Position numbers and translations under genes: made by a program
Notes under the pieces: model-generated
What the model was told of the DNA's origin: nothing
Databases searched by the model: none
What the model saw: the letters and a program-made list of their open reading frames with translations, nothing else
Part shown: piece by piece, positions 8,341 to 18,333 of the stretch
Layout: the number at the start of each line of letters is the position of its first letter
Numbering within the stretch: the stretch's first letter is position 1
Assembly: GCA_018829565.1 (NCBI GenBank)
Contig: JAHJTW010000062.1
Coordinates: 1-38,934, forward strand
Source: a bacterium
GTDB lineage: Bacteria > Krumholzibacteriota > Krumholzibacteriia > LZORAL124-64-63
Direction of reading: 5' to 3'
DNA: 38,934 nt

Positions 8341-8925
8341 ATGACCCGACCCACCGCCATCCAGCGCGCCGGTGATGAAGCCGCCGCCGGCCGCCTGTGG
8401 CGGGCCAGGGAGATCCTCGAGGGCAACCTCGCGAATACCGGGTTCGACCCCGAGCTCTACGAGGCCCTCGGCCGGGTGCTGATGCAGATGGGCGATGTGC
8501 CGACCGCCGGGAAGTTCCTGTTCCTCTCGGGAGCCCGTGACCCTGACTACCTGCCCGCCATCGAGCTCTTCCTGCAACGGCACGGAGGCACCTGGCAGAA
8601 CCTGCTGGGCTCCTTTCCCAGGCAGGTCCGCCGCCTGGACTTTCCCGAATTCCCCCCGCCGGTGGCGGCCCAGCTGGCGGAACTGGGCGCGTCGGAAGAC
8701 CTGTGGCGCTGCCCCGGTCCGGTGGCCGACGGTCCGGCCGAACCGTTGCGGAAACGCATCCGGGACGCCCTGGGGTGCGCCCTGGTCGTCGCGGTCGGAT
8801 TGCCGCTGGGACTCCAATCGCTGCAGTGGGCGCTTCAGGCCGGCCGATTGCTGCCCTGGTGGATCTGGGGGGTTGCAGGAGTCGTGATGTTCGCGTGGGT
8901 GTTCGGCAAATCGAAGCGGAAATGA
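8341..8925 (+). CDS. DUF6584-like membrane protein
   Basis: A 194-aa protein with the ribosome site AGGGGG before the ATG. The N-terminal half is alpha-helical and TPR-like: 'AAAGRLWRAREILEGNLAN', then 'DPELYEALGRVLMQMGDVPTAGKFLFLSG'. This matches my recollection of the DUF6584 family. The C-terminal region has two hydrophobic segments (about 143-165 and 170-189), and the protein ends in KSKRK, suggesting a membrane anchor with an inside-facing tail. Function is unknown. Confidence 0.6.
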   Translation: MTRPTAIQRAGDEAAAGRLWRAREILEGNLANTGFDPELYEALGRVLMQMGDVPTAGKFLFLSGARDPDYLPAIELFLQRHGGTWQNLLGSFPRQVRRLDFPEFPPPVAAQLAELGASEDLWRCPGPVADGPAEPLRKRIRDALGCALVVAVGLPLGLQSLQWALQAGRLLPWWIWGVAGVVMFAWVFGKSKRK

Positions 8926-8955
8926 CAAGGCCGGCCGGACCCATCCCCCCGACCG

Positions 8956-9753
8956 TCAGAAATCTTCCTGCTGATAGGGTTCGAGCCAGAAGAACTCCCT
9001 GATCCGCGACCGCACCAGGGCCTTGAGGTCGGCGTCCCACGGGACGGCGTAGCGGGTCTTGCGATCGGATTCCCGGATGGCCTGCCGGCCTTCATCCAGG
9101 AAGCTCTCCGGACAATCGACGGCGAAGAAGGCGCAGAGATCGGTGAGGGTCCTCACCGGATCGGCGACCAGCCGGTCGTGGTTCATCAGGAACAGCTGCT
9201 GGGCTCCGAAGTTCGTGTGAACCAGCTTGACCCCCGTACAGCGCTCGAAATACTGCCGGACTTCCTGCTCCAGGCGGGGACGGGTCACCGATCCGCCCGG
9301 CCGGGCGCCTTTCAGGCTGGACGAGGCGATCGCGTCGAAGGGGTTCCTGTAGGCGTGGATGAACTTCTTGGCGAGGGTGATCTTCTCGGCCACCGAATCC
9401 ACCGACCGGGGCCGGCTGAAGATCTCGCGGGCGGATGCGCCGGCTCGGCGGTCCCCGATGACCCGCAGGGATCCGGACTTCCTGCGTCCGTAGCGGGTGC
9501 GACAGATCAGGTCGTAGAGCTGGTGTTCGGTCAGACCCTTTTCCAGGAGCCGGAACGAGTTGCTTCCCCCCGAGATCAGGATCTGCGGATGGTGGTTCAG
9601 GAGCTGGCAGATCAGCCGGCCCTGGTGCTCGTCGTTCCCGACGAAGAAACAGAAGGTGTCCAGCCCGTCCAGGCGGCAGGAATGCCCCCGGAAAAGGGGC
9701 TTGCCCCAGGTTCCCCTGATCAGATCCCTGGTGATTTCGAAACCCTGTTTCAT
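8956..9753 (-). CDS. Sulfotransferase-family protein
   Basis: A 265-aa protein. The ATG at 9753 is chosen for its AGGTGGG ribosome site over an upstream in-frame start at 9810. The PAPS-binding region is recognisable at 36-62 ('FFVGNDEHQGRLICQLLNHH', then P.I..SGG), where the usual G-x-x-R-S-G-T is altered to VGNDEHQGR. The 3'-phosphate site 'HAYRNPFDAIASSS' (133-146, R136 and S144) is well kept. 'NHDRLVADPVRTLTDLCAFF' matches the late helix of bacterial sulfotransferases. It would transfer sulfate from PAPS to a hydroxyl. The altered 5' loop makes activity less certain. Confidence 0.65.
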   Translation of the reverse strand: MKQGFEITRDLIRGTWGKPLFRGHSCRLDGLDTFCFFVGNDEHQGRLICQLLNHHPQILISGGSNSFRLLEKGLTEHQLYDLICRTRYGRRKSGSLRVIGDRRAGASAREIFSRPRSVDSVAEKITLAKKFIHAYRNPFDAIASSSLKGARPGGSVTRPRLEQEVRQYFERCTGVKLVHTNFGAQQLFLMNHDRLVADPVRTLTDLCAFFAVDCPESFLDEGRQAIRESDRKTRYAVPWDADLKALVRSRIREFFWLEPYQQEDF

Positions 9754-9951
9754 GGTCCCACCTGATTTACGGCGGTTTCCCGCCCGACGCGCAGGCCGAT
9801 CCCTGGCCAAGGATAATCAGGACCGCCCCAACGCCAAACCCTAAAATTGAAAACCGCCGACCTTGACCTCGATCTTGGCGCGCCCAGCCGGATGGGATAT
9901 CCTCTTACCGCGTATATTTCCAGGACGTCTTTTCCCGAGGCCGGGCTTTTC

Positions 9952-10935
9952 GTGCGCTACTGGTGGGTCAACCAGAACCAGACCTACGCCCAGGAGATCC
10001 GGGGCGGCTATCTCTGGTCGCCCAAGCGCAGGGCCGACGGCGGCTTCAACCACTTCTACGACACCATGCGCGTGCTCGCCCCCGGCGACCTGGTGCTATC
10101 CTTCCAGGGAACGTACCTGCGGGCGGTCGGCGTGGTGCGCGCCTGCTGCTACGAGAGTCCCAAGCCCGAGGAGTTCGGCGGGGCCGGCCTGAACTGGAGC
10201 GCCATCGGCTGGAAGGTGGACGTCACCTGGACCGAGCTGCGCAACCAGATCCGTCCCAAGGACCACATCGCCCGCCTGCGGTCCCTGCTTCCCGACAAGT
10301 ACAGCCCGCTGCGCGCCAACGGCGATGGGCTCCAGGGCATCTACCTGACGGAGTTGCCGCCGCCCTTGATGACCGCCCTGGCCGGCCTGATCGGGTACGA
10401 GGTCCTCGTCTTGATGCAGGGAGCGCGCAAGCCCCTGCCCACCGCAGCCGCCGACAAGGAAACCGACATCGAGGCGCTCAAGCTGAAATGGGAACGGCGG
10501 ATCGTCACCGACATCCAGCACAACCGGATCATCCCCGAAACGGAGAAGCGCGCCCTGATCACCTCGCGCCGCGGACAGGGGCTGTATCGCGAGCGGGTGC
10601 GGTCCATCGAGCGGGCCTGCCGCATCACCCGCGTGGACAATCCCGAGCACCTGATCGCCAGCCACTGCAAGCCGTGGCGGCACTGCTCCAACGAGGAGCG
10701 CCTCGACGGCGAGAACGGCCTGATGCTCACTCCCTCGGTCGATCACCTGTTCGACCGCGGCTTCATCAGCTTCGAGGACGGCGGCCGGCTGCTGGTCTCG
10801 CCCGTGGCCGACAGGGAATCGCTGGAAAAGATGGGGATCGACGTCGGAGGCCAGGTGAACGTCGGGACCTTCAGCTCGGGGCAGCGGCGGTACCTGGACT
10901 TCCACCGCAACGACATCTTCCTGGAAACGCGGTGA
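9952..10935 (+). CDS. EVE-like domain / HNH endonuclease
   Basis: A 327-aa protein. The GTG at 9952 is chosen because the family N-terminus is (M)RYWWVNQNQTY; in-frame upstream starts (TTG 9847, ATG 9892) have no better ribosome site. Residues 1-150 form a PUA/EVE-like reader: 'YWWVNQNQTYAQEIRGGYLW', 'PGDLVLSF', 'AVGVV'. Residues 216-275 form an HNH_2 nuclease: H238 in 'ASHCKPW', 'ENGLMLTPSVDHLFDRGFISF' with N255 and H265. The reader plus HNH architecture is known from modification-dependent (type IV-like) restriction enzymes. It therefore may cut DNA carrying modified bases. No partner methylase is visible. Confidence 0.75.
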   Translation: MRYWWVNQNQTYAQEIRGGYLWSPKRRADGGFNHFYDTMRVLAPGDLVLSFQGTYLRAVGVVRACCYESPKPEEFGGAGLNWSAIGWKVDVTWTELRNQIRPKDHIARLRSLLPDKYSPLRANGDGLQGIYLTELPPPLMTALAGLIGYEVLVLMQGARKPLPTAAADKETDIEALKLKWERRIVTDIQHNRIIPETEKRALITSRRGQGLYRERVRSIERACRITRVDNPEHLIASHCKPWRHCSNEERLDGENGLMLTPSVDHLFDRGFISFEDGGRLLVSPVADRESLEKMGIDVGGQVNVGTFSSGQRRYLDFHRNDIFLETR

Positions 10936-10979
10936 AGCCGGCGGTGTTGGCCGGGCGAATGGTATCGTTGCCTGGTTCG

Positions 10980-11738
10980 CTATTCCACCCAGTCCGCCTG
11001 CAATGAAAAATCAGTGTCGGGTTCCCAGTCGCGGAACTCCCAGACATATCCCCGTGAAGTGCGGAGAGCCTTCCCGGGTTCTACTTTCAGCGAGAGACAC
11101 GGATCTGCATCTGGGCAACAGTTCAACAGCGGGGAGGTCAGCGCACTGAATTCGAAACGGATGGTTGCATACTCCAGCTTTCCGGCCCAGAGACTTGCTG
11201 ATCTCGCGTGGTAGGCACCATGTAGGCTACAGTGGTCGCCGTCGCAACCCGTCGAGGGTATGAATTCATACGAGATATTCAGGATGACGTCTTGATGCGG
11301 TTCGAACGTGACATCCCAGACCGGTAACGAATCGGGCGGATTTCTCAAAAACGGAGCCCAGGCGTCCTTCGCAACAGCCTTCAGATGAATCGGGATTCGC
11401 TGACTCCCCCTGCGGACCTCGATATCTGCATTCCCATAATACGCTGCCAGATCGGTCCCATGGGCCTCCCAGTTGACGTCTGTTACAAACCCGATGGTTA
11501 CGGTCTTTCGCTCATCGGTCAGGTTCCTCAAGTCGTATTGACAGCTTACCCTGCCTCCCTCGATCGGCACCGTAACGAACTCCCCGGCAAGCTGGATCTG
11601 ATCGCTTGCAAGAGGGACCAGACCGCCCGCATCGAAACCGACGTTCGGACCGTTGCCGAGGACCGCCGACGGTGAGATCAAGGCCACCAAGGCAGCCCAG
11701 GCAGGAAGCCATCCGATCCTCATTCCCTTGAACATCAT
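10980..11738 (-). CDS. Exported DUF4424-like protein
   Basis: A 252-aa exported protein. The ATG at 11738 is chosen for its strong ribosome site (AGGAGGGG, about 4 nt upstream), over an upstream start at 11762 inside the preceding gene. The signal peptide runs to about residue 28, with the hydrophobic core AWAALVALISPS and a VLG-type cleavage site. The mature start 'NVGFDAGGLVPLASDQIQLAGEFVTV' resembles DUF4424 proteins, which have beta domains with 'GLVPL.SD.I.M..E'. Cysteines in the latter half (CDGDHC, CCPDADPC) could form disulfides. It follows the SEC-C gene closely. Confidence 0.55.
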   Translation of the reverse strand: MMFKGMRIGWLPAWAALVALISPSAVLGNGPNVGFDAGGLVPLASDQIQLAGEFVTVPIEGGRVSCQYDLRNLTDERKTVTIGFVTDVNWEAHGTDLAAYYGNADIEVRRGSQRIPIHLKAVAKDAWAPFLRNPPDSLPVWDVTFEPHQDVILNISYEFIPSTGCDGDHCSLHGAYHARSASLWAGKLEYATIRFEFSALTSPLLNCCPDADPCLSLKVEPGKALRTSRGYVWEFRDWEPDTDFSLQADWVE

Positions 11739-11758
11739 TGCCCCCCTCCTGATGGCTT

Positions 11759-14212
11759 TCACTCCAACCCCAGATCCCTCCGCAACACCGAGAAGTCGAA
11801 CGCGTCGTCCCCCTCGCCCTGGATTTCCATGTTCTCCATGGACTTCAGCAGGGTGTCGAGTTCGCGGCGGCCCTGGGCGGTCTTGGCCGCCTCGCGCGGG
11901 GTGAGCCCGTCCAGCGCGGGGATCGACTGGTCCAGCCAGTCGGCGTAGTAACGGGCCTTCACCTCGGCCTTCGCCCGGCGCAGCTCCTCCGGATTTTCGG
12001 GGCGATCCAGGCTTCCCGTCCTGACGGCTGCCGCCCTCGCAGCCGGCGAGGCGGGATCGAAGTGTTCGCGCAGGCGGTGCGTGATTGCATCCCCGCAGGC
12101 GGCCTCGACCTTGGTCCGCAGCCCATCGGCACGCTCCACGGAGTTGGTCTCCAGGATCAACGCTCCCTCTTCAAACCGGGCCAGACCCAGCATCGTGTTG
12201 GTCGAGTCCGGATGGATCCCCCTTCCCGGACGGCTCAGGGTGAAAACCGGGGGATCCTCGCGGGGATCCCGCAGGGTCATCCCCTCGATGCCCTTCAGAC
12301 GGCGGATGATCTCGTCCCCGGCGCCGTGGCGGATGGTGAAACTGTCGCGGGTCAACAGGAGCGGATCGCCGTCCGTGTTGGTCACATTCAGGGGCCGGGA
12401 CGCCCTCAGCACCGCTTCCTCCACCCGCTCATCCCACTTGCGGATCAGGTAGGCGCCGAACTTGCCGTTCCGCAGGCGGTCCACCGGGACGTCCCGCTTA
12501 CGGCGCAGGCGCCCGCGCGCCAGGCGCACGACCTCGGCCGCGTCGTGGGGTTTCAGGGGTCGGGTATGCATTCCGTCCAGGACGTATCCGCCCTCGAAGG
12601 CGATCACCCGCCCCAGCAGGGAATCGTACCTGATGAGCGACCGGGACGCCGTCCGCTCACGCACCTGTCGGACCTCTCCGGACAGATGGTCCCTCAGGAC
12701 CATCCCCTCGCCCGGGGTCACCTCGGTCACCTCCCACACCGACAGCCAGGCCTCCTGCTGGGCGGCGGCGAGATCCCGTTCCTCGGGGCTCAGGTCGTCG
12801 AGATGCTCCTCGAGGAACCACGACAGGGCGGTCTTGCCTTCGATCTCGAATCCGTAGACCGACCAGGGCAACGCGAGTTCGATCTGGTCCTCGGCGTCGT
12901 CGAAATCGAGGCGGTGCAGGCGCCAATCCCAGCGGAATCGCTCGAGCGCGAACTCCAGCACCTCGTGGAAGAAGGAAATCAACAGGCTGGTTTCGGTCTC
13001 GGTCTCGGGCGGTTCCTCGGGTTGCGCCCTGGCCGCCTCCTCGTCCTCGCGCAGTTGGCAGTTCTTGTACTTGCGGCCGCTGCCGCAGTGGCAAGGATCG
13101 TTGCGGCCGAGCTTGGGCGTCTGCCTGCGGACCGGCTGCATCGCGAGGCGGTCGAGATTGCGCCTGTCGACTTCATCGAGCTCGTCGAACCAGTCGAACT
13201 CGTCCAGCGCCTCGTAGGGGGCGGTGACGATCACCTCCAGGCCGCTCCGGTCGAAGAAGGATTCGCAGACCGGCTTGAACTCATCCGTGGTGAAGATCCG
13301 CTGGTGCTTGACGAAGAAGGCGGTCAAGGCGGTGACGCAGGCGGTGACGATCCTGAGGTCCTCGTCCATCAGGGGCACCGGCTCCGGGCCGGGATCGTAG
13401 CGGTCCAGGACCGGATAGGCCTCGGGCGAGGCCACGAGCCACCCGTACCGGGCGACCTCCTGACGCATCGGGTCGGGCAGGTCGGCCCCCCGCTCGAACT
13501 CGAGGGCCAGCCAGCCGACGTCGATGTCGGGCAGGAAATCGGATTGCGGAACCCCCAGGGACGCCTCCCAGAATTCGTCGAAGTCCTCCACGTCCGGGAA
13601 GATCAACACGCCCACGCTCTCCCCGAGATTGCCGATGATGCTGAGGCACGCGCCCTCGACCCCCAGGTCGGGGATGTCCATGCGGATCGCCTGGTCGCCG
13701 GTCGCCACCTTCCACGGCGCGACCGCGAACAGCGCCGCAGCCGCGCGGAACATGCCCTCCACCGCTTCCGGGGACACATCGCCCCCTTCCAGGTAGCTGT
13801 CCGGCAAGTCGTCCTTGAAATGGCCTCCCGCCAGCATGTCCGCCATCATGTCGTGGATCTGGTCGATTTCGGGCGTCGGCGCCACGATGACCGGGACGTC
13901 CTTCCCCGCGAATCGGCGCACGGCCTTGGCCAGCTCCTCGCTGGCCACCCGGACCCGGTCGGGGCGCCGGGGCTTGCCGGTCAGGGGCTTCTGCATGGAG
14001 GTCTTGAGCATCGGGCCGAGGGCCTTGAATCCCGACCTCGGAGGGGCCGGCTCGCTGCCGAGGACCATCATGCCTGGCATTTCCAGCCAGATGAGGATGT
14101 CCGGTGCGACGGCCTTCTGCTTGGAGTCCTCGGGATACGGGGCCGGGATGCAGCCCCCGACCCACTCGCGGGGGCTTGAAGCGACGAGTTCCGGTCCTTT
14201 CCTGCGGGCCAT
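11759..14212 (-). CDS. Large SEC-C motif protein
   Basis: An 817-aa protein with a GGAGGT ribosome site before the ATG. A zinc-binding SEC-C motif lies at about 368-390: '[19 protein letters not shown]', the C-x-C-(8)-C form that binds Zn and often contacts nucleic acid or ribosomes. The N-terminal third ([34 protein letters not shown]) resembles the DUF6930/DUF7309-type regions found in such proteins. The C-terminus '[20 protein letters not shown]' resembles the toxin-binding tail of MbcA/ParS-type antitoxins or DUF2384. Function is unknown. It is single-domain-rich, cytoplasmic, and has no signal or TM segment. Confidence 0.65.
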   Translation of the reverse strand: MARRKGPELVASSPREWVGGCIPAPYPEDSKQKAVAPDILIWLEMPGMMVLGSEPAPPRSGFKALGPMLKTSMQKPLTGKPRRPDRVRVASEELAKAVRRFAGKDVPVIVAPTPEIDQIHDMMADMLAGGHFKDDLPDSYLEGGDVSPEAVEGMFRAAAALFAVAPWKVATGDQAIRMDIPDLGVEGACLSIIGNLGESVGVLIFPDVEDFDEFWEASLGVPQSDFLPDIDVGWLALEFERGADLPDPMRQEVARYGWLVASPEAYPVLDRYDPGPEPVPLMDEDLRIVTACVTALTAFFVKHQRIFTTDEFKPVCESFFDRSGLEVIVTAPYEALDEFDWFDELDEVDRRNLDRLAMQPVRRQTPKLGRNDPCHCGSGRKYKNCQLREDEEAARAQPEEPPETETETSLLISFFHEVLEFALERFRWDWRLHRLDFDDAEDQIELALPWSVYGFEIEGKTALSWFLEEHLDDLSPEERDLAAAQQEAWLSVWEVTEVTPGEGMVLRDHLSGEVRQVRERTASRSLIRYDSLLGRVIAFEGGYVLDGMHTRPLKPHDAAEVVRLARGRLRRKRDVPVDRLRNGKFGAYLIRKWDERVEEAVLRASRPLNVTNTDGDPLLLTRDSFTIRHGAGDEIIRRLKGIEGMTLRDPREDPPVFTLSRPGRGIHPDSTNTMLGLARFEEGALILETNSVERADGLRTKVEAACGDAITHRLREHFDPASPAARAAAVRTGSLDRPENPEELRRAKAEVKARYYADWLDQSIPALDGLTPREAAKTAQGRRELDTLLKSMENMEIQGEGDDAFDFSVLRRDLGLE

Positions 14213-14280
14213 GCGGGATACCTCCGGGGGGGTGAAATGGGTCCCTGGTACCTTACCCTACGGGGCCTGGACCGTCAAAG

Positions 14281-14415
14281 GACCCAGGAGTCCGCTTCCA
14301 GTCCGAACCGGAGAACGGCAAGGCGACCATCCGGCTGGACAAGGTGCTGACCGTGCTGCAAAGCCTGGGCCTGGTCCTCCACCTGGCTCCGGCCGATCCT
14401 GAGATTCACCCGGGT
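14281..14415 (+). pseudogene. Relic of a HipB/y4mF-type XRE antitoxin
   Basis: The frame gives 'GVRFQSEPENGKATIRLDKV' followed by LTVLQSLGLVLHLAPADPE. This closely follows the C-terminal half of HipB/y4mF-family antitoxins ('GVRFLSELENGKPT..L.KVLRVLDALGL'). The N-terminal HTH, a start codon and any HipA-type toxin are missing. The frame runs on into the R1 repeat and stops at about 14475. It is therefore a decayed 3' fragment, left when the repeat or a deletion removed the operon. Confidence 0.6.
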
Positions 14416-14449
14416 AAGCGGCCCGCACCATTCAGGGTGGAAGAGGGGT

Positions 14450-14613
14450 CCCCCGGGGGGCCTACAATGCTATGATCGGCCTCCAATCACCTGATCAGCG
14501 GCGTTTTTTGAAAAGGGGCGGCGTTGAGGATCACCATCTTCAGGATCAAGCTGGTCCATTCGCTGATCTTCTGGGTCCTGGGCGCATGCGTGGGGTATAC
14601 CGTATACAGCGCC
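14450..14613 (+). repeat. R1 repeat, diverged copy
   Basis: Same order of elements as the other R1 copies: C5G6 palindrome (14450-14460), CCTACAATGC (TACAAT at 14463-14468), a decayed hairpin (14480-14501), a T6 run (14504-14509), then a diverged body. It ends in GTATAC-C-GTATAC followed by AGCG (about 14595-14611). Similarity to 24715-24935 continues weakly to the sequence TTACCATGG at about 14655-14663. Confidence 0.6.
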
Positions 14614-14646
14614 GTGACGGGCCGGATCGACGTCTGGACCGAGTTA

Positions 14647-14689
14647 TAGCGAAGTTACCATGGTTTATCGGAACTCGATAAACTCGCTA
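14647..14689. promoter_or_regulatory. Nested palindrome, orphan XRE-type operator
   Basis: Inner inverted repeat TTTATCG-GAACT-CGATAAA (14664-14682) lies inside an outer pair, TAGCGA (14647-14652) and TCGCTA (14684-14689). This form resembles operators of HipB/HigA-type regulators. The only candidate regulator nearby is the HipB relic about 250 bp upstream. The core recurs at 27621-27644. Confidence 0.4.
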
Positions 14690-14867
14690 ACTTGGCTCAA
14701 TTTGGGTTCCAGGGCGGATGGGCCGGGAAATCGGTCCGACGCAGGCCAACCTTGAGTCTATACTTAGCAGGAATTCCAGGGGATTCGGGCCTCAGGCGGC
14801 ATGACCGCTGTCGATGTCCCACCCCGGAAAGACCAGGACCGCGGGATGGCAGCGCAGGGCGCGAGCC

Positions 14868-14925
14868 TGAATGGATCATGGGCCGATCAATTGGACAATT
14901 TTGAGTGCTGATGATCCAATTTTCC
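14868..14925. repeat. Short repeat shared with the PIN locus (copy a)
   Basis: It begins CTGAATGGATCATGGG and continues with TCAATTGGACAAT, then ATGATCCAATTTTCCGG. It aligns with 21213-21275, which lies just 3' of the intact PIN gene. The ATTGGA ... TCCAAT halves are inverted. Probably the end of a small element or the downstream flank copied together with the PIN gene. Confidence 0.45.
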
Positions 14926-15078
14926 GGCCAACAGGTGGCGGTCTCCGCTCACAATTACCGGTGCCCTCGTCCCGATGGCAAAGGCCAGGAACTTGTCATC
15001 CGAGGGATCCTCGCAAACCGACACCTTCCATTCGGGGACACCGTCCAGTGCCGTCGCTGTGCGTTCATCAACCTCCGG
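14917..15078 (-). pseudogene. Relic of a PIN-domain toxin
   Basis: The minus-strand frame reads VSVCEDPSDDKFLAFAIGTR, then APVIVSGDRHLL. This is nearly identical to the catalytic core of the intact PIN gene at 21348-21752 (VPVCEDPSDDKFLACAIGAK, APTIVSGDSHLL). The N-terminal half, including the first catalytic Asp, is absent. The C-terminus is replaced at 14917 by the shared short repeat. It is a broken paralogous copy. Confidence 0.75.
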
Positions 15079-15237
15079 TAGAGCAAGCGGGCAACCCCAC
15101 ACGTGTGGGGATTTTAGCACCAGGTGACAAATTTTCTTGTCTTTAGAAAAGTGAGCCGGCCCCAGGCCGGGCCACGCGGCCCGGTGCAGTCGCTGCGCGC
15201 CGGGCTGATCTCCCCCCACCCGGCGATATCGAGCCCG

Positions 15238-17583
15238 TCAGAGCGTCATCCGCCTCAACCGCAGCGCATTCCCGATGACCGACACGGAGCTGAAGGTCAT
15301 CGCGGCCGCGGCGATCATCGGGCTCAGCAGCAGACCGAAGACGGGATACAGCACCCCCGCGGCGACGGGCACGCCGAGAACGTTGTAGACCAGGGCGAAG
15401 AACAGGTTCTGGCGGATGTTGCGCATGGTGGCCCGGGACAGCAACCGCGCCTTGGCGATGCCGCGCAGGTCGCCCTTCACCAGGGTGATCCCCGCGCTCT
15501 CCATGGCCACGTCCGTTCCGGTGCCCATCGCGATGCCGACCTCGGCCTGGGCCAGAGCCGGGGCGTCGTTGACCCCGTCGCCGGCCATGGCCACCCGGCG
15601 GCCCTGGGCCTGCAGCTGCTTGACGATCTCGCTCTTCTGCTCGGGCAGGACCTCGGCCTCGACCCGATCCAGGCCCAGCTTTTTGGCCACGGCCTCGGCC
15701 GTGGCGCGGTTGTCGCCGGTGAGCATCACGATCTCGATGCCGTCGGCGCGCAGCAGTTCGACCGCCTCCTGGGTCGAGTCCTTGATGGGATCGGCCACGC
15801 CGATCAGACCCACAAGTTCGCCGGCGGCCCCCAGGAACACGACGGTCTGGCCCTCGCCGCGCAACTGGTCGGCCAGCGACGCCAGCTTACCCAGGTCGAT
15901 GCCGGCGCCCTCCAGGAGCCGGCGGTTGCCCAGCAGGACGGGCCGGCCCTCGACCGTGCCGGTCACGCCCTGCCCGGTGATCGAATCGAAGTCCTCCGCG
16001 TCCGCAGGTTCGACGCCGCGCTCGCGGGCGCCTGACAGGATGGCCTCGGCCAGGGGATGCTCGCTTCCGCGTTCGAGACCCGCAGCCAGGCGCAGCACCT
16101 CGGCCTCGTCATGGCCGCCCGCGGCCTCGACCCGGACCAGGCGCGGCTTGCCTTCGGTCAGGGTGCCGGTCTTGTCCACCACCAGGGTGTCGATCTTCTC
16201 CAGGACCTCGAGGGCCTCGGCGTCGCGGATCAGCACGCCGGCCTGGGCGCCGCGGCCCACGCCGACCATGATGGACATCGGCGTGGCCAGACCGAGGGCG
16301 CAGGGGCAGGCGATGATGAGCACGGAGACGGCGTTGACGATGGCGTAGGCCATGGCCGGGGCGGGCCCGGCGACGGCCCAGACGATGAAGGTGATGACCG
16401 ACGTGGCGATCACCGCGGGGACGAAGTATCCCGCGACCACGTCGGCGATGCGCTGGATGGGGGCGCGGCTGCGCTGGGCGGCGCCCACCATCTCGATGAT
16501 CCGCGCCAGCAGCGTCTCGCTGCCGACCTTGCGGGTCTCCATGACGAAACTGCCGGTGGTGTTGACCGTCGCGCCGACGACCTTGTCGCCGGCCTCCTTG
16601 GCCACGGGGATGGGTTCGCCGGTGATCATGGATTCATCGACGCTGCTGCGCCCCTCGATCACCTCGCCATCCACGGGCACCTTCTCGCCGGGACGGACCC
16701 GCAGGCGGTCGCCGACCGCGATCTCGGCCAGGGGCACGTCCTCTTCCGATCCGTCGGGGCGAATCAGCCGCGCCGTCTTGGCCGCCAGGCCCAGCAGCGC
16801 CTTGATGGCGGTGCCGGTGCGGCGCCGGGCCCGGAGTTCGAGCACCTGACCGAGCAGCACCAGGGTGGTGATCACCGCCGCCGCTTCGAAGTAGACCGCC
16901 ACGCCGCCCCCGTGGCGGAAGGCGGCAGGGAAGATGCCTGGCGCCACGGTGGCCACCACGCTGAAGACCCAGGCGGCCGCGACACCGATGCCGATGAGCG
17001 TGAACATGTTGAGGTTGCGGGTGACCAGGGAGCGCCAACCCCGCTCCAGCAGGGGCCAGCCGGCCCACAGGACGACGGGGGCGCTGAGGGCGAATTCGAC
17101 CCAGGGCTGGACGTGCTCGGACAGCAGCCGGGCCCCGGCCATGGGGGCCATCGCCAGGATCAGCAGGGGCAGGGACAGAGCGGCGCCCGTCCAGAAGCGG
17201 CGGGTCATGTCGCGCAGTTCGCCGTCGTCCTCGTCCTCTTCGCCGGAGGCCATCACCGGTTCGAGGGCCATGCCGCACTTGGGGCAACTGCCGGGGCCGT
17301 CCTGGACGATCTCCGGATGCATCGGGCAGGTATACTTCCCCTTGCTGGACGACTGCGGCTCGGCGGCCGCCGGTTCGGCATCATGGTGGGCGTGGGCGTC
17401 GGCCGTCTTCGCCTCCGGCGCGGAGAACTTTTTAGGATCGGCCTCGAACTTCGCGGCGCAGTGCGTGCTGCAGAAGTGCCAGGTCCGTCCTTCGTGCTCC
17501 ACGCTGGCGGCTGCGGAATCCGCCGAGACCTTCATGCCGCAGACCGGGTCGATCATTTCCTGGGCAACCCCACGAGCGTTCAT
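15238..17583 (-). CDS. copA: Copper-type P1B ATPase with YHS and heavy-metal-binding N-terminus
   Basis: A 781-aa metal exporter. The ATG at 17583 follows AAAGGTGATC; a longer in-frame start at 17649 lies in the upstream gene. Order of parts: YHS domain (about 11-53, DPVCGMKV ... FCSTHC), His-rich linker, heavy-metal-binding domain (84-108, YTCPMHPEI ... CPKCGMAL), then eight TM helices. The metal-site motif CPC ([12 protein letters not shown]) is near 425, the phosphorylation motif DKTGTLTEG near 470, and [10 protein letters not shown] near 665. The CPC motif and N-terminal domains indicate Cu(I)/Ag(I) export across the inner membrane. It lies 7 nt downstream of the DUF3347 gene, forming one operon. 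Confidence 0.92.
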   Translation of the reverse strand: MNARGVAQEMIDPVCGMKVSADSAAASVEHEGRTWHFCSTHCAAKFEADPKKFSAPEAKTADAHAHHDAEPAAAEPQSSSKGKYTCPMHPEIVQDGPGSCPKCGMALEPVMASGEEDEDDGELRDMTRRFWTGAALSLPLLILAMAPMAGARLLSEHVQPWVEFALSAPVVLWAGWPLLERGWRSLVTRNLNMFTLIGIGVAAAWVFSVVATVAPGIFPAAFRHGGGVAVYFEAAAVITTLVLLGQVLELRARRRTGTAIKALLGLAAKTARLIRPDGSEEDVPLAEIAVGDRLRVRPGEKVPVDGEVIEGRSSVDESMITGEPIPVAKEAGDKVVGATVNTTGSFVMETRKVGSETLLARIIEMVGAAQRSRAPIQRIADVVAGYFVPAVIATSVITFIVWAVAGPAPAMAYAIVNAVSVLIIACPCALGLATPMSIMVGVGRGAQAGVLIRDAEALEVLEKIDTLVVDKTGTLTEGKPRLVRVEAAGGHDEAEVLRLAAGLERGSEHPLAEAILSGARERGVEPADAEDFDSITGQGVTGTVEGRPVLLGNRRLLEGAGIDLGKLASLADQLRGEGQTVVFLGAAGELVGLIGVADPIKDSTQEAVELLRADGIEIVMLTGDNRATAEAVAKKLGLDRVEAEVLPEQKSEIVKQLQAQGRRVAMAGDGVNDAPALAQAEVGIAMGTGTDVAMESAGITLVKGDLRGIAKARLLSRATMRNIRQNLFFALVYNVLGVPVAAGVLYPVFGLLLSPMIAAAAMTFSSVSVIGNALRLRRMTL

Positions 17584-17590
17584 GTCGAGA

Positions 17591-18118
17591 TCACCTTTCG
17601 GATTCGGGTTCAGGCACGAAAGAGCCGCAGCGCAGCATCTTCGACCCATAATAAGGGTTCGCGATCTCGTTGCCCGTCTGCAGCCAGTGTTTCCCGGCCA
17701 TCGGGCAGTAGGCGACCTTCAGTTGCCCCTCGGGAATCAGGGCGCCGGATCGGACGAGGGCCTCGCTGAGATCGCCGAAGGCGAGGCGAGCCCCGTCGAT
17801 GTCCTTCGCCCCGGCCAGCTTGGCGGCCGCGGCTTTGATCGCCTCGGCCTGGCTGCCGGAACCGGCAGCACCCACGTCACCCCGCTCGGTGAACTCGGCG
17901 GTCGCCAGTTTTTCGAGCGCCGAGGCATGTTCGCGGACCTGGTCGAGCGAATCGCCGGCAAGGGCCGTCTGGATGGCGAGATAGTGCGCGGCCGGATCCA
18001 TCGCCGCCGCATGATGGGCGTGCCCGTGTTCGTCGTCCTTTGCGGCCGACGGCGAGGATCCCGCCATCAGGGAGGCGGCAAGGATCAGCGTCCCCATTCC
18101 CATTCGTTTCGTATTCAT
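17591..18118 (-). CDS. Periplasmic DUF3347 metal-associated protein
   Basis: A 175-aa protein. The ATG at 18118 is preceded by AAGGAG. Signal peptide residues 1-25, then a His-rich segment ([14 protein letters not shown]). The core is a helical bundle of the DUF3347 type, ending in the diagnostic '[20 protein letters not shown]', then [10 protein letters not shown]. That C-terminal motif, with Cys, Met and His, is often found fused to CusB adaptors and likely binds copper. The partner P-type ATPase follows 7 nt later, so this protein probably receives or buffers exported copper in the periplasm. Confidence 0.78.
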   Translation of the reverse strand: MNTKRMGMGTLILAASLMAGSSPSAAKDDEHGHAHHAAAMDPAAHYLAIQTALAGDSLDQVREHASALEKLATAEFTERGDVGAAGSGSQAEAIKAAAAKLAGAKDIDGARLAFGDLSEALVRSGALIPEGQLKVAYCPMAGKHWLQTGNEIANPYYGSKMLRCGSFVPEPESER

Positions 18119-18241
18119 GGCCTGCTCCTTGGTTGGGTCGGTTGGATTGGTCGGTACGTGGGGAGCAATCGCAACATCTGTGCCCATGTTAATTTGTTGT
18201 TTCAAAACAGCTTACAACTCAAGCAGGCGACCCCATGAAGG

Positions 18242-18277
18242 ATATTCTCCAGTCCTGGGCCGGCTTGCGGAGAATAT
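18242..18277. promoter_or_regulatory. Inverted repeat upstream of the copper operon
   Basis: Perfect 9-bp arms ATATTCTCC (18242-18250) and GGAGAATAT (18269-18277), 18 bp apart, in the 215-bp gap upstream of the DUF3347-copA operon and just past the 3' end of the kinase gene. The arms could be a metalloregulator operator or a long hairpin in a transcript. The regulator is not identified. Confidence 0.35.
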
Positions 18278-18333
18278 TCTGAAAAGTTGCACCGGGGATC
18301 CGCGCGGGATAGGACCGCGGCACCGCACGCCCC

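Larger units (their letters stand above)
14213..15237. other. Gene-free region of relics and repeats
   Basis: About 1 kb with no intact gene, read in all frames. It contains a HipB-type regulator relic (14281-14415), the diverged R1 copy (14450-14613), a nested palindrome (14647-14689), a motif shared with the PIN locus (14868-14925), a PIN toxin relic (14917-15078) and a solitary C4/G4 palindrome (15095-15110). Nothing recognisable lies in 14692-14867. Confidence 0.6.

Noticed and set aside
12062-14179. Very long open frame antisense to the SEC-C gene (and similar ones at 449-1549, 1844-3013, 5014-5925)
   Set aside because: They arise from high-GC third-position bias on the opposite strand. 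They have no ribosome sites and low-complexity His/Arg/Gln-rich products. The sense genes have family motifs.
15095-15110. CCCCACACGTGTGGGG palindrome resembling a CRISPR repeat or terminator
   Set aside because: Only one copy, no spacers and no cas genes. The stem is short and the following T-run is weak. Left as a solitary palindrome.
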